DNA of 64,000 nt from an uncultured Dehalococcoidia bacterium (GCA_958296115.1 OY282442.1:592001-656000), one strand, 5' to 3'; shown: positions 18,701 through 25,950, counted from the stretch's first letter. Translations and numbers: made by a program. The notes: a model not told the origin generated them from the letters alone.

Positions 18701-19106
18701 TCGCTGTCGACGTCGCGCCGTCCCAGCCGTTGTAGCCGACGGCCGACGTGTCGTCGTCATCATCTTCCGTACCGAACAATTTCCGTGTAACAGTGCCCGT
18801 GCCTGCTCCCTCTGCTGTGCCGAGCGCGACATTGACCTTCGTCACCGTCGTCATGGTTGACGGTATGTTCAAGGTCGCCTTGCCCGTCCTCTTCATCTCA
18901 AGGGCACTGTCCTTGATGAGGAAGCGCACGTTGGAGCCGGCCTTGGTGAAGGAGATGTCCTCCCCATCGTTGGCGGCCCAAGCGACATCCTCATCATCAT
19001 CCAAGGACACCTCAGCCGCCTGGACCATCGCCGGCCCTGACGCGGCGAAGACGGCCACGAGCAGCCCTAGGGCCGCCAATACGGTCAAAAACCTAACTGG
19101 GTTCAT
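15741..19106 (-). CDS. S-layer-like secreted protein with Ig-like and GWNLVSLP repeats
   Basis: A 1121-residue protein with a signal peptide (MNPVRFLTVLAALGLLVAVFA...VQAAE), a first domain of about 330 residues rich in Asp/Thr, then bacterial Ig-like modules recognisable by TVAPQITNISPVAGA, TPPTITGITIDRD and SAPTVTFDPENKD, and a C-terminal pair of GWN repeats (LRPGWNLVSLPDDP; LVRGWNMVPVRV). Residues about 240-355 (RAKVTSQSDSQGEWVTIEEV ... DGGVWVQDGDILTVTYYD) match the module repeated in the 10037-13075 protein. No SLH domain or membrane anchor is seen. Size, acidity, strong tandem promoters and a strong terminator fit an abundant cell-surface or S-layer protein; this role is inferred. ATG 19106 has a G-rich ribosome site. 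Confidence 0.75.
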   Translation of the reverse strand: MNPVRFLTVLAALGLLVAVFAASGPAMVQAAEVSLDDDEDVAWAANDGEDISFTKAGSNVRFLIKDSALEMKRTGKATLNIPSTMTTVTKVNVALGTAEGAGTGTVTRKLFGTEDDDDDTSAVGYNGWDGATSTATMFTGTGAATTSPLDADFLKTRVGGLFPSSIQPNGELTPVTPLSQPAANQPWTVDVIFVFHIRDKYTGWILDLQDPIADDPATPADETTATTTDPTGLRRAKVTSQSDSQGEWVTIEEVKSATAQDEGSATSQIFMGEVRIDTNPALAGSAGFCSEKRKVHDTSAGTGPCDDDQVHESGWSDGGVWVQDGDILTVTYYDTDSSTINGSDTVTVDTVAPQITNISPVAGAFTRIANPTLSFDVLDSGSEIDITKTSSVEVFINPSLTTLTADSTAADVKAKLDSSGNSGKKAANVSFQGLTGGVRVLFAQGTAWRSLFQTDRDDLGEFPIVIRATDKAGNVSTYPANPGDPDTQHTLDIDLERPEVRTAKTGTPTEVTVTFSEVIDPASVDADGSDFTVTEATIAAAEVIADDEDTAAREDVDVKLTLNDPGLDPDAKPVVKVISDILDRAGNEVDTANNSASQVTAADKTPPTITGITIDRDLVVKDDKVKTTITFDEKLSTTGVKVSVVGSKVTEANKFSAGRSLNVSRPTPLQAEATFTVKTSTLDPTGAYGVSIQITDLGNVSKDNLVDITDEEPSISDAKVLTVDFGPLGDVDFNYKMTAGRNVPGTGVDLGKMVFQAGDVLVYDSSVTDNADTKIDERIENITVTGVNASARTITVEYPTTGDDAVDPDNIRVNYSHVGDNWFQVDHSAPTVTFDPENKDKVQSQNPFVRITFDEDEYPGDGYKTVTLDKAELTGPDGETTDLKEAFIAGSSDSIEFIWQGSGLALGKYELKVSATDTAGNQLKDSKSEFTIEKRVHKMSLRPGWNLVSLPDDPPALERGVNDVITSDLVTRVLNYDARERNWFRATRQDDGTLGQPGSALELTQLTANTAYWIYANGVVTVTVDVPGTSAGAGILPSTISLVRGWNMVPVRVQDLSETKIDPDTYFSGLKWSRAYGYNNVSQRFVSLLPDAANENVGDNDTVSVGNGYWVYLTEAGVLVP

Positions 19107-19288
19107 CAATCTCTACCCCCTTGTTGTATCCGCGTTCTGCTGGATTCGGAACTCTGTCTCGGCCCGTGCACACGTGAAATCCTGGGAACCCGATTGTCCC
19201 CAGGAGTCCGATGGACTCGCTCTCGGCGCGGCGTGTGGGCACGCCATCAGAAGCCTCTCCGTCTCGGTTCGTCGTCAGGGCCAGTAAG

Positions 19289-19317
19289 GTTGTACATCAC
19301 GGCGGGCGGGTTGTCAA
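19289..19317 (-). promoter_or_regulatory. Proximal promoter of S-layer-like gene
   Basis: TTGACA (19312-19317), 17-base spacer, TACAAC (19289-19294) on the minus strand. The predicted transcript has a leader of about 175 bases before the start codon. Confidence 0.6.
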
Positions 19318-19408
19318 GTGGTATTTCCAGATTCCTGCCACTCATAATGCGCCGCCTGGCTCCGCACGTCCCGTCGGTCCTGTCCTCGTGATTCGAGGTT
19401 CGAGGGCA

Positions 19409-19438
19409 ACCATACATCAGCCAACCCGATGATGTCAA
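19409..19438 (-). promoter_or_regulatory. Distal promoter of S-layer-like gene
   Basis: TTGACA (19433-19438), 18-base spacer, TATGGT (19409-19414) on the minus strand, 120 bases upstream of the proximal promoter. The 370-base gap between 19106 and 19477 holds these two promoters and no gene that I can support. Confidence 0.5.
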
Positions 19439-19476
19439 TGCTTTAGGCAGCCATGTTCGAGATTGGGTGGCGGGCA

Positions 19477-20496
19477 TCAGCCGAGGGCCTCGGCGACCCT
19501 GCCGCGCTCTAGGGCGGCCATGCGCCCGCCGAGCTCGCCCATCTGCCGCTCGACGGCTGCCATGCGGGTTTCGAGGCGTGCCATTTCCTGCGCGAGGCGG
19601 TCGTCCATGCCGATCACGCGCGTTTCCTGGACGGCCATGCGCGCTTCGAGGCGGGCGATGTCCTGCTTCACGGCGGCTATCTCTTGCAGGAGGGTGGTCA
19701 TGCGCTCGCCGAGGCGGGCGATGTCCTGCATGAGGACGGCGAAGCGCTCGTCCGAGCGGTCGAGGCGCTCGTTGAGGCTGGCGAAGGCCTGTTTGAGGGC
19801 GGTCATGCGCTCGTCGAGCAGGGCCTGGCCAGCCTCGAGGCCAGCGAGGCGCGTGGTCAGGGCGTCGAAGCGCTTGTCGAGCGCGTCGAATCGGGCGTCA
19901 GACTGGTCGAAGCGGGCGTTAGTGTTGGCGTCCGACTGCTCGAACCGGGCGTTCACGTCGTCGAAGCGGGCGTTCGTGTTGGCGTCCGACTGCTCGAACC
20001 GGGCGTTCACGTCGTCGAACCGGGCGTTCGTGTTGGCGTCCGACTGCTCGAACCGAGCGTTCACGTCGTCGAAGCGAGCGTTCGTGTTGGCGAGGCTGGC
20101 GTTCACGTCGGCCTTCACCTCGTCGATGCGGGCGTCCGACTGCTCGAACCGGGCGTTCACGTCGTCGAACCGGGCGTTCGTGTTGGCGTTCACCTCAGCG
20201 AACCGGGCGTTCGTGTTGGCGTTCACCTCGGCGAACCGGGCGTCCGATTGGTCGAAGCGGGCGTTCGTGTTGGCGTTCACCTCAGCGAGGCGGGCGTTCG
20301 ACTGCTCGAAGCGGGCGTTCGTGTTGGCGTCCGACTGCTCGAATCGAGCCTTCACGTCGGCGAAGCGGGCGTTCGTGTCGGCGTCCGACTTGTCGGAGCG
20401 CTGGTTCATCACGGTGATCGCGATGCCGACAGCCGCAATGATGGCTGCCAGGAGGGTCGCGCCCACGCCGATTATGGCTATGAATTCAGGGGACAT
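19477..20496 (-). CDS. Membrane-anchored coiled-coil repeat protein
   Basis: A 339-residue protein starting MSPEFIAIIGVGATLLAAIIAAVGIAITVM, an N-terminal membrane helix, then about 15 units of 11-18 residues of the type ANTNARFDDVNARFEQSD (about residues 40-200), and a less regular coiled coil with RLAGLEAGQALLDERMTAL and LIGMDDRLAQEMARLETRMA to the end. ATG 20496 is chosen because the membrane helix starts there; upstream in-frame codons encode non-conserved sequence, and no clear ribosome site is seen. Architecture (N-terminal helix, expanding coiled coil) resembles the 60.3-61.6 kb family. No enzymatic motif; function unknown. Confidence 0.65.
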   Translation of the reverse strand: MSPEFIAIIGVGATLLAAIIAAVGIAITVMNQRSDKSDADTNARFADVKARFEQSDANTNARFEQSNARLAEVNANTNARFDQSDARFAEVNANTNARFAEVNANTNARFDDVNARFEQSDARIDEVKADVNASLANTNARFDDVNARFEQSDANTNARFDDVNARFEQSDANTNARFDDVNARFEQSDANTNARFDQSDARFDALDKRFDALTTRLAGLEAGQALLDERMTALKQAFASLNERLDRSDERFAVLMQDIARLGERMTTLLQEIAAVKQDIARLEARMAVQETRVIGMDDRLAQEMARLETRMAAVERQMGELGGRMAALERGRVAEALG

Positions 20497-20680
20497 GGGG
20501 CAAGTTTGCCACGTTCGGGTTCCAGACGCAAGCGCGCCCAGGGACGCCCAGCAGGGCAATCGCATCTAAATGGCCCCTCGTCCAGTCCGCCAGCGGGGGA
20601 TGAGGCGGGCGCGCTGAATTATCCTCACCCGTCAAGGGGGAGGGGAGGTTGTAGGCGGGACGCCTGCGCTCCTGCGCGCC

Positions 20681-21384
20681 TATGTTCGCGTTGTCTCGGC
20701 CGGCTCCTTTTGCGGGCTTATCACCCTTATCCTGGCCCTTCTCCCGTCTGGGGAGAGGGACGGGGCGGGGAATCGCCCTTGTCTCCTAGCCCTTTCCCTT
20801 CGGGGGTAGGGACGCAAGGCGGGGCGTTTGCCCTCACCCTGGCCCTTTCCCCCGTGAGGGAGAGGGTACTTGGCGGGTCTTGCGACCCGCGCCCTATCTA
20901 CTCCTGGTTTCCCCCGCTCTCGCGGGAGATGAGTTTGCCTTGCAAGGCAGTGACTCCGGTACTTGCTTCGAGGATGCCGACGTCGATCGCCCGCCGACAC
21001 TGGGGGTGCAGCCCCTCCTCTAACTTTCCCGGACGGCTGACGGCCCCTTGCGGGACCGCCTGCGTTTCGCGCTTCGTCCTTCCACCCGCCAAGGCGTCGG
21101 GCTGCGCTGGCTACGGTCCTCCCGGTCGTCCGAGAGTCCGCACCTGGAACGGGGGAGACGCATTTAGCGCTGCGTCCTCCTGGCGAGGCGCCGAACACAG
21201 ATGGACCTTCCCATACCGCGGGTGTTCCCGTCCCAACATCAGCGGCGGCATGATGCCAAAGGCAGAGGTGGGATCTGTGCTCGTTTGGGTTACGCCCCTT
21301 CGAGCCGTCTACCAGACTAGCACGGCTGTTCTCGCGGTGTCAAGGGGCAGCTTGGGGCAATTTGGGGGCAATTTTCGGGGGATT
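20681..21384. repeat. ~700 bp dispersed repeat, copy 1
   Basis: Over 90% identical by eye to 48629-49337 and in the same orientation. Its left part (to about 20880) is three degenerate copies of the short hairpin element; its right part (20890-21345) is conserved and unrelated to any coding gene here. Read leftward it has a promoter at its right end and many GC-rich hairpins, including GCGGGTCGCAAGACCCGC near 20875. Short minus-strand reading frames exist in it but are not consistently constrained between copies. Confidence 0.75.
21314..21343 (-). promoter_or_regulatory. Promoter inside dispersed repeat, copy 1
   Basis: TTGACA (21338-21343), 18-base spacer, TAGTCT (21314-21319), pointing leftward into the conserved part of the repeat. 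It is kept in copy 2 at 49268-49297. Confidence 0.5.
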
Positions 21385-21461
21385 GTCACTCTCACCCTGG
21401 CCCTGTCCCGTATAGGAAGAGGGGATAAGGCGGGGACGGGGAGAGATTTGGAGCTGTGATT

Positions 21462-21491
21462 TTGACATGGTGGGGGAGGGCGTGTTATGCT
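21462..21491 (+). promoter_or_regulatory. Promoter of DEAD-box helicase leader
   Basis: TTGACA (21462-21467), 18-base spacer, TATGCT (21486-21491). The transcript would start near 21498 and run through the terminator at 21540-21570 before reaching the helicase. Confidence 0.55.
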
Positions 21492-21539
21492 TGGGGTCAA
21501 GAATGGACACGGCTGGAAAATCGAATCGGTGAGAGAGAT

Positions 21540-21570
21540 GGGGCGCACTCGACGCGGGGCGCCCCTTTTT
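21540..21570 (+). terminator. Leader terminator (possible attenuator) before DEAD-box helicase
   Basis: GGGGCGC (21540-21546), 12-base loop, GCGCCCC (21559-21565) and five T (21566-21570). No plus-strand gene ends upstream, so the hairpin lies in the helicase 5' leader, about 70 bases after the predicted start site. Confidence 0.6.
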
Positions 21571-21601
21571 CGTGTCCACCATCCTCAAGGTCCAGAACAA
21601 C

Positions 21602-23068
21602 ATGCCTGCTCTTCTTCTTAGATACGTAACCCGCCGACTTTCGACGTTGCTCGGCAACAACGCCCCGGATATGCCGCCCCGCAAGATAATCATCCCTCCT
21701 CCCCCTGAGCTCCCTCCTGGCGGGGAAGAGGTTTCGGCTGCGCCCGCCGTCGCGGTGGAAGCCCGGGGTCGAGAGCGCGCCGAGCGCCCGGCCCGGCCCC
21801 AGCTCGAGGGGGCGCGTCCTGACGCCGCCAAGCCTCGACCTCATCAGCGGAAGCCCGCGAGACGGCGCAGGCACAGTGTGAACGGCGCGGCGGAGCGACG
21901 CGGCGCCGAGAGGGAGACTCCAGTTGAAGCATGGTCGGGCACGGGTCGATTCGGGGATATGCCCGTCTCTCCGGAGATAGAGCGGGCGCTGGCGGACATG
22001 GGCTACCGCGCCCCGACGCCTATCCAGGAGCGGGTGATTCCGCCAGTGCGCGCGGGGCGCGACCTGGTGGGGCAGGCGCAGACTGGGACCGGCAAGACGG
22101 CTGCCTTCGGGATACCGATCGTCGAGGCCGTTGACGCGGAGCTCGGCCGACCGCAGGCGCTGGCGCTGACGCCCACGCGGGAGCTCGCGCTCCAGGTATC
22201 CGACGAGATCTCGAGGATCGGGCGGCACCGCGGGGTGAAGGTCGTCTCGATATACGGCGGGCAGCCGATGCAGCCACAGGTGAACGCGCTGGGGCGCGGG
22301 GCGCAGGTCGTGGTCGCCACGCCGGGCCGCCTGATGGACCACATGCAGCGTCGGACGCTGTCGCTGCAGGGCATCCGGACGGCGGTGCTCGACGAGGCCG
22401 ACCAGATGCTGGACATCGGGTTCATAGACGACATCGAGTACATTCTGCGGCAGACGCCGCGCAGCCGCCAAACGCTGCTATTCTCCGCGACCATCCCCTA
22501 CCCTATCCGCAGGCTCACGCGCCGGTATCTAAGGGATCCCGAGTGGATCAGGGTCGGGGGCGACGCCGAGCCGGTCGAAGAGGTGGAGCAGGTCTATTAC
22601 GAGGTGGCGGCCCAGGATAGGAGGGTTGCCCTGAGGGAGGTGCTGGACAAGCCTGAGGGCGTAACGCAGGCTCTCATCTTCCGGAGGACCAGGGCGGGGG
22701 TGGACCGCCTTGTCGAGGACCTGCGGCGCAGCCGGTATGACGCCCAGGGCATCCACAGCGACATGACCCAGGCGCAGCGGGAGCGGGTGATGGCGAGGTT
22801 CAGGGACAAGAGCTTGCGCCTGCTGGTCGCGACCAACGTCGCGTCGCGGGGCCTGGACATTCCGGCGGTGTCGCACGTTATCAACTACGACATGCCGGAC
22901 AACCTGGAGGAGTACGTGCATCGTATCGGGCGGACGGCGCGCGCGGGCAGACGCGGCACGGCGGTTACCTTCGTTTCGGACATGCAGGACTTCGAGCTGC
23001 TCGACGACCTGCAGGAGCGCCTGGGCCGCACGCTCAAGCAGGCGAACCTGGCCCTCCTATATAACTGA
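21602..23068 (+). CDS. DEAD-box ATP-dependent RNA helicase
   Basis: About 488 residues. A basic, disordered N-terminus of about 110 residues (RKPARRRRHSVNG) precedes a complete SF2 helicase core: Q motif GYRAPTPIQ, motif I AQTGTGKT, PTRELALQ, GGQ, TPGRLMDH, motif II VLDEADQML, motif III SATIP, then TNVASRGLDIP and HRIGRTARAGRRG. It unwinds RNA duplexes in ribosome assembly or mRNA decay, and bacterial homologues are often cold-induced. The start is uncertain: ATG 21602 has AAGG eleven bases upstream; GTG 21572 lies immediately after the terminator T-run. The basic extension is N-terminal rather than C-terminal, unlike most bacterial DEAD-box proteins. Confidence 0.93.
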   Translation: MPALLLRYVTRRLSTLLGNNAPDMPPRKIIIPPPPELPPGGEEVSAAPAVAVEARGRERAERPARPQLEGARPDAAKPRPHQRKPARRRRHSVNGAAERRGAERETPVEAWSGTGRFGDMPVSPEIERALADMGYRAPTPIQERVIPPVRAGRDLVGQAQTGTGKTAAFGIPIVEAVDAELGRPQALALTPTRELALQVSDEISRIGRHRGVKVVSIYGGQPMQPQVNALGRGAQVVVATPGRLMDHMQRRTLSLQGIRTAVLDEADQMLDIGFIDDIEYILRQTPRSRQTLLFSATIPYPIRRLTRRYLRDPEWIRVGGDAEPVEEVEQVYYEVAAQDRRVALREVLDKPEGVTQALIFRRTRAGVDRLVEDLRRSRYDAQGIHSDMTQAQRERVMARFRDKSLRLLVATNVASRGLDIPAVSHVINYDMPDNLEEYVHRIGRTARAGRRGTAVTFVSDMQDFELLDDLQERLGRTLKQANLALLYN

Positions 23069-23194
23069 TGAGCTCCGGGAGGCCGGTCATGGGCCGGTTT
23101 CTGGCGTCCGCGAGCGCGGCGCGGTTGCCCAGCCGCGAAGGGACGTGATACCATGGTTCATGCATCCCTGAAGTAAGGACGCGGGACATCTGCA

Positions 23195-23503
23195 TTGACA
23201 AACTTGGAAGCCGCTCAACACGTCGCCGCTATCGTGGGCATCGTCAGGGACTTTCTCCTGATAGTCCTGTTCCTGATAGCGATAGTCGCGCTCATAGCCA
23301 TGTACGCGAAGCTGTCGGCGGTCTTGGAGTCGGTTAAGCGCACTGCCGCCAACGCCGACAAGATCATGGAGACGGTGTCGGACAAGATCATAGAGCCGGC
23401 GGCGGCTGGGTCTGGAGTGGCGTACGGGCTGGGGAAGATGACCGCGTTCCTTTCGGGGCGTAGATCGAAGAAATCAAAAGGAGGCCAGACCGATGGCGAG
23501 TAA
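23195..23503 (+). CDS. Small membrane protein with cytoplasmic coiled tail
   Basis: A 102-residue protein with one N-terminal membrane helix (FLLIVLFLIAIVALIAMYA, about residues 20-38), then an amphipathic segment with SVKRTAANADKIMETVSDKIIEPAAAGSGVAYG and a lysine-rich end (SGRRSKKSKGG). This resembles DUF948-like or other YtxH-associated envelope proteins of Chloroflexota, but I cannot assign a function. The start is TTG at 23195; an in-frame stop lies just upstream and no ATG precedes the helix. Its last codons overlap the next gene by 11 bases, indicating translational coupling. Confidence 0.7.
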   Translation: MTNLEAAQHVAAIVGIVRDFLLIVLFLIAIVALIAMYAKLSAVLESVKRTAANADKIMETVSDKIIEPAAAGSGVAYGLGKMTAFLSGRRSKKSKGGQTDGE

Positions 23504-23921
23504 CGACAGCGGAGGATCGTTCGTAGCAGGCTTTCTGCTGGGTGGGATCGTCGGGGCGGTAGTCGGGATTCTCATTGCCCCCAGGTCGGGGGCCGAGACG
23601 AGGGAGAAGCTGGTGGAGCAGAGCGACGCCTGGCGCGAACGGGCGGAGGAGATGGCTGCCCAGATGCGGGAGAACGTGGCCCCGACTGTCGAGTCGGTGC
23701 GCGTGGCCGTCAATCCTGCGGTGGAGGGCGTGCGCGAGCGCGTCGGCCCCGTGGCGGAGGGAGTGCGTGGGCGCGTCGGCCCCGTGGTAGAGGGCGTGCG
23801 CGAGCGCGTCGGCCCCGTGGCGGAGGCCGTAGCCGCGCGGGCGCCGCGCAGGGCTGCCGATTCGACCGACGGCGCCGCCGCCCCAGCGGAAGCAGCCACG
23901 CCGGCGGAAGAGAAGTCTTAG
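23493..23921 (+). CDS. YtxH domain-containing protein
   Basis: A 142-residue protein with the YtxH signature at its start: GSFVAGFLLGGIVGAVVGILIAPRSGAETREKL, a glycine-rich membrane helix followed by A-P-x-S-G-x-E-x-R. The remainder is a coiled coil including an 11-residue repeat VGPVAEGVR(E/G)R in four copies, then an Ala/Pro/Glu tail. YtxH proteins are small, often stress-associated membrane proteins of unknown biochemical role. AAAGGAGG provides a strong ribosome site inside the end of the preceding gene. Confidence 0.8.
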   Translation: MASNDSGGSFVAGFLLGGIVGAVVGILIAPRSGAETREKLVEQSDAWRERAEEMAAQMRENVAPTVESVRVAVNPAVEGVRERVGPVAEGVRGRVGPVVEGVRERVGPVAEAVAARAPRRAADSTDGAAAPAEAATPAEEKS

Positions 23922-23931
23922 GCCCGGCAAT

Positions 23932-23970
23932 CACCCTACCCCTCTCCCTCGATGGGAGAGGGGATAGAGG
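23932..23970. repeat. Short interspersed hairpin element at convergent gene ends
   Basis: CCCCTCTCCC (23939-23948), 5-base loop, GGGAGAGGGG (23954-23963): a perfect 10-bp stem between the YtxH gene and convergent pheA, consistent with a bidirectional terminator role. Confidence 0.7.
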
Positions 23971-23976
23971 CGCCAG

Positions 23977-24813
23977 CTATGGCATGGCGTAGCGGGGGTA
24001 GGAGCCGAATATCTTGAGCATGGAGACCTGGCGCCGCACTTCCTGGAGCGCGGCGCGGACTACGGCGTCTTCCCGGTGGCCCTCCAGGTCCACCAAGAAT
24101 ATGTACCTGCCCAATGCCTCCCGTGTCGGGCGGGACTCGATCTTGGCGAGGTTGATGTTCCTGCCGGCGAATTCGCCCAGCACGGAGTAGAGGATCCCCG
24201 GGGCGTCGTCGTCGAACGAGAAGCATATCGACGTCTTGTCGTCGCCAGTCCTGGGATGGTCGGAGCCCGCCAGCACGACGAAGCGGGTCATGTTGTTGGG
24301 GTAGTCCTCAATCCCGCGCTCGATTAGGCAGGCCCCGTGCAGCTCGCCCGCCCGCTCGGTAGCGATAGCGGCTGAGGTTACAGGGGCGGCCAGCATCTCC
24401 TCGACTGCGGCCGCCGTGCTCAGGGACGCGACCGGCTGGGCGTTGGGCAGGCGCTCGGCCAGGTATATCCGGCACTGCTCCAGCGCCTGGGGGTGGGAGT
24501 ATATGACGCGCACGTCGGCCGGCTCGGTTCCTTGCCGGGCGAGGAGCGAGTGGGTTATAGGCAATACGAGCTCGTTGCGAATGAGCAGGCCCGACCCGTG
24601 TATCAGGAGGTCCAGGGTGACGCTGACGCCGCCTCCGACGCTGTTCTCTATCGGCGCTACGCCCTCATCAACCCTGTTGGACTCGACGGCGGACGCCACT
24701 TCCGAGATTGACGGATAGGGGAGCAGGGACGCGCCGCTGTCGTAAGCGATGCACGCCTGCTCCGTGTTGGTGCCAGCGGGTCCCAGGTATCCCAGACGCT
24801 TGGCTTGGGTCAC
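23977..24813 (-). CDS. pheA: Prephenate dehydratase
   Basis: A 278-residue monofunctional enzyme. It begins with GYLGPAGTNTEQAC, continues with PIENSVGGGVSVTLDLL (substrate site), IYSHPQALEQCRIYL, AAIATERAGELHG and the catalytic NMTRFVVL, and ends with an ACT domain (SFDDDAPGILYSVLGEFAGRN with IESRPT), the phenylalanine-binding regulatory domain. It converts prephenate to phenylpyruvate in phenylalanine synthesis and should be feedback-inhibited. GTG 24813 is chosen because AGGTGG lies five bases upstream. It is the last gene of a run that starts with ktrB, following the TrkA-like gene by eight bases, an unusual operon partner. Confidence 0.93.
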   Translation of the reverse strand: MTQAKRLGYLGPAGTNTEQACIAYDSGASLLPYPSISEVASAVESNRVDEGVAPIENSVGGGVSVTLDLLIHGSGLLIRNELVLPITHSLLARQGTEPADVRVIYSHPQALEQCRIYLAERLPNAQPVASLSTAAAVEEMLAAPVTSAAIATERAGELHGACLIERGIEDYPNNMTRFVVLAGSDHPRTGDDKTSICFSFDDDAPGILYSVLGEFAGRNINLAKIESRPTREALGRYIFLVDLEGHREDAVVRAALQEVRRQVSMLKIFGSYPRYAMP

Positions 24814-24821
24814 TTGTCCAC

Positions 24822-25481
24822 CTAGACGAGGAGGCCGCCCAGTATCTCCTCTTCGTCGCGCGTCGCCACGGCTATCAGCTCGTCGCCTGCCCTGATGCGC
24901 GTGTCGTCCGTGGGCACGGCGGTCGTTCCGTCCTGTGATACTATCATGACGATTGCGACGCTGGCCGGCGCCTGGAGGTCTCTGATCCGCTCGTTGATTA
25001 CCGGCGAGTTGGGGGGCACCGGGAACCGCGCCAGCGAGCGAGCGCCCGGGCCCGGCAGGGGCATCAGGTCGGTGAAGCCGTGAGGCGACACGCCTCTCAG
25101 GATATCCTCGACCAGGAGGTCTGTTACGCTCACCGCGGCATCGACGCCCGCGAGCCCGAAGAGCTCGATGCGCTCGCGGTCGTTGACGAGCGAGATGGCG
25201 CGACGGACGCCGAACTTGTTCTTGGCCAGCCGGCATACTACCAGGTTGACGTCGTCCCTGCTGGTGGTGGCAACGACCAGGTCGGCCCTCTTGGCCCCGG
25301 CCTCTTCGAGGGCGCCGGAGCTGGTCCCGTTGCCGGGCAACGTTACGCTGCCGAGCGACTCTTCCAGCCTGCGGCATCGCGCGGGGTCCCGCTCTATCAC
25401 GGCGATCTCGTGCCCAGCCTCTATCAGCGCCCTGGCGAGCGCGGAGCCTGTCCCCCCAGCGCCGACAATCACTACGTGCAT
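24822..25481 (-). CDS. TrkA-family NAD-binding K+ regulatory protein (RCK-N and RCK-C)
   Basis: A 219-residue protein with an N-terminal Rossmann fold (HVVIVGAGGTGSALARALIEAGHEIAVIERD) and a C-terminal RCK/TrkA_C domain (about residues 140-219, ending GDELIAVATRDEEEILGG). Such proteins gate Trk/Ktr potassium transporters in response to NAD(H), ATP/ADP or c-di-AMP. It is the third TrkA-like gene of the cluster, separated from its neighbours by seven and eight bases. Pairing with the N-domain-only protein encoded just before it is likely but inferred. Confidence 0.87.
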   Translation of the reverse strand: MHVVIVGAGGTGSALARALIEAGHEIAVIERDPARCRRLEESLGSVTLPGNGTSSGALEEAGAKRADLVVATTSRDDVNLVVCRLAKNKFGVRRAISLVNDRERIELFGLAGVDAAVSVTDLLVEDILRGVSPHGFTDLMPLPGPGARSLARFPVPPNSPVINERIRDLQAPASVAIVMIVSQDGTTAVPTDDTRIRAGDELIAVATRDEEEILGGLLV

Positions 25482-25488
25482 ATCGCCC

Positions 25489-25926
25489 CTACACGAGCGC
25501 CGCTTCGAGGACCATATCGGAGATGAGCTGCGTCGCCCCTATCGCGGCAACCCCAAGCTCGTTGTATGTGTCCTGGATGTCGGGGTCGTCGATCTTGGTA
25601 ACTATCGCGGGGACCTGGAAGACGCTCCTAGCGACCTCGGACGCGAGAGCGTTCATCGTGTCCGATTCCGAGAGCGCCATGAAGACGTCCGCGTCCTGAA
25701 TCGAGACCTTGAGCAGGTCCCTCTGGGACGTCCCGTCCCCGACGACGGGCTCGATGCCGCCAGACTCTATCTTCGCGGTGGGTATCCTGTCGAACGACTC
25801 GACGCGGGTATCCAGGATGTGGGTGGAGTGGCCCCTGTCGGCCAGGGTGACGGCAACCCATGCCCCGATTCCGGTGCAGCCCATTACCACCACGCGCTTG
25901 GGTCCTGCTCTGGAGGCTTGAAGCAT
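25489..25926 (-). CDS. TrkA N-domain-only (RCK-N) protein
   Basis: A 145-residue protein containing only a Rossmann-type RCK-N domain: RVVVMGCTGIGAWVAVTLADRGHSTHILDTRVES, GDGTSQRDLLKVSIQDADVFMAL and a C-terminal VAAIGATQLISDMVLE. It lacks the usual TrkA_C ligand domain and has G-C-T-G-I-G where the canonical loop is G-x-G-x-x-G, with Thr at the second position. It is too complete to be a fragment and lies seven bases upstream of a full TrkA gene. It may be a regulatory subunit that forms hetero-assemblies; that is inference. Confidence 0.8.
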   Translation of the reverse strand: MLQASRAGPKRVVVMGCTGIGAWVAVTLADRGHSTHILDTRVESFDRIPTAKIESGGIEPVVGDGTSQRDLLKVSIQDADVFMALSESDTMNALASEVARSVFQVPAIVTKIDDPDIQDTYNELGVAAIGATQLISDMVLEAALV

Positions 25927-25950
25927 CGAGCTAGTCGGGGGTGTCCGCGC

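Noticed and set aside
20898-21092. Protein of about 64 residues inside the dispersed repeat
   Set aside because: The second copy (48782-49039) changes several residues and loses the same end; changes are not mainly synonymous, so coding is not supported. An RNA role is preferred.
23195-23224. TTGACA at the start of the small membrane protein as a promoter
   Set aside because: No -10 at 16-18 bases downstream, and the sequence begins the coding frame (TTG start).
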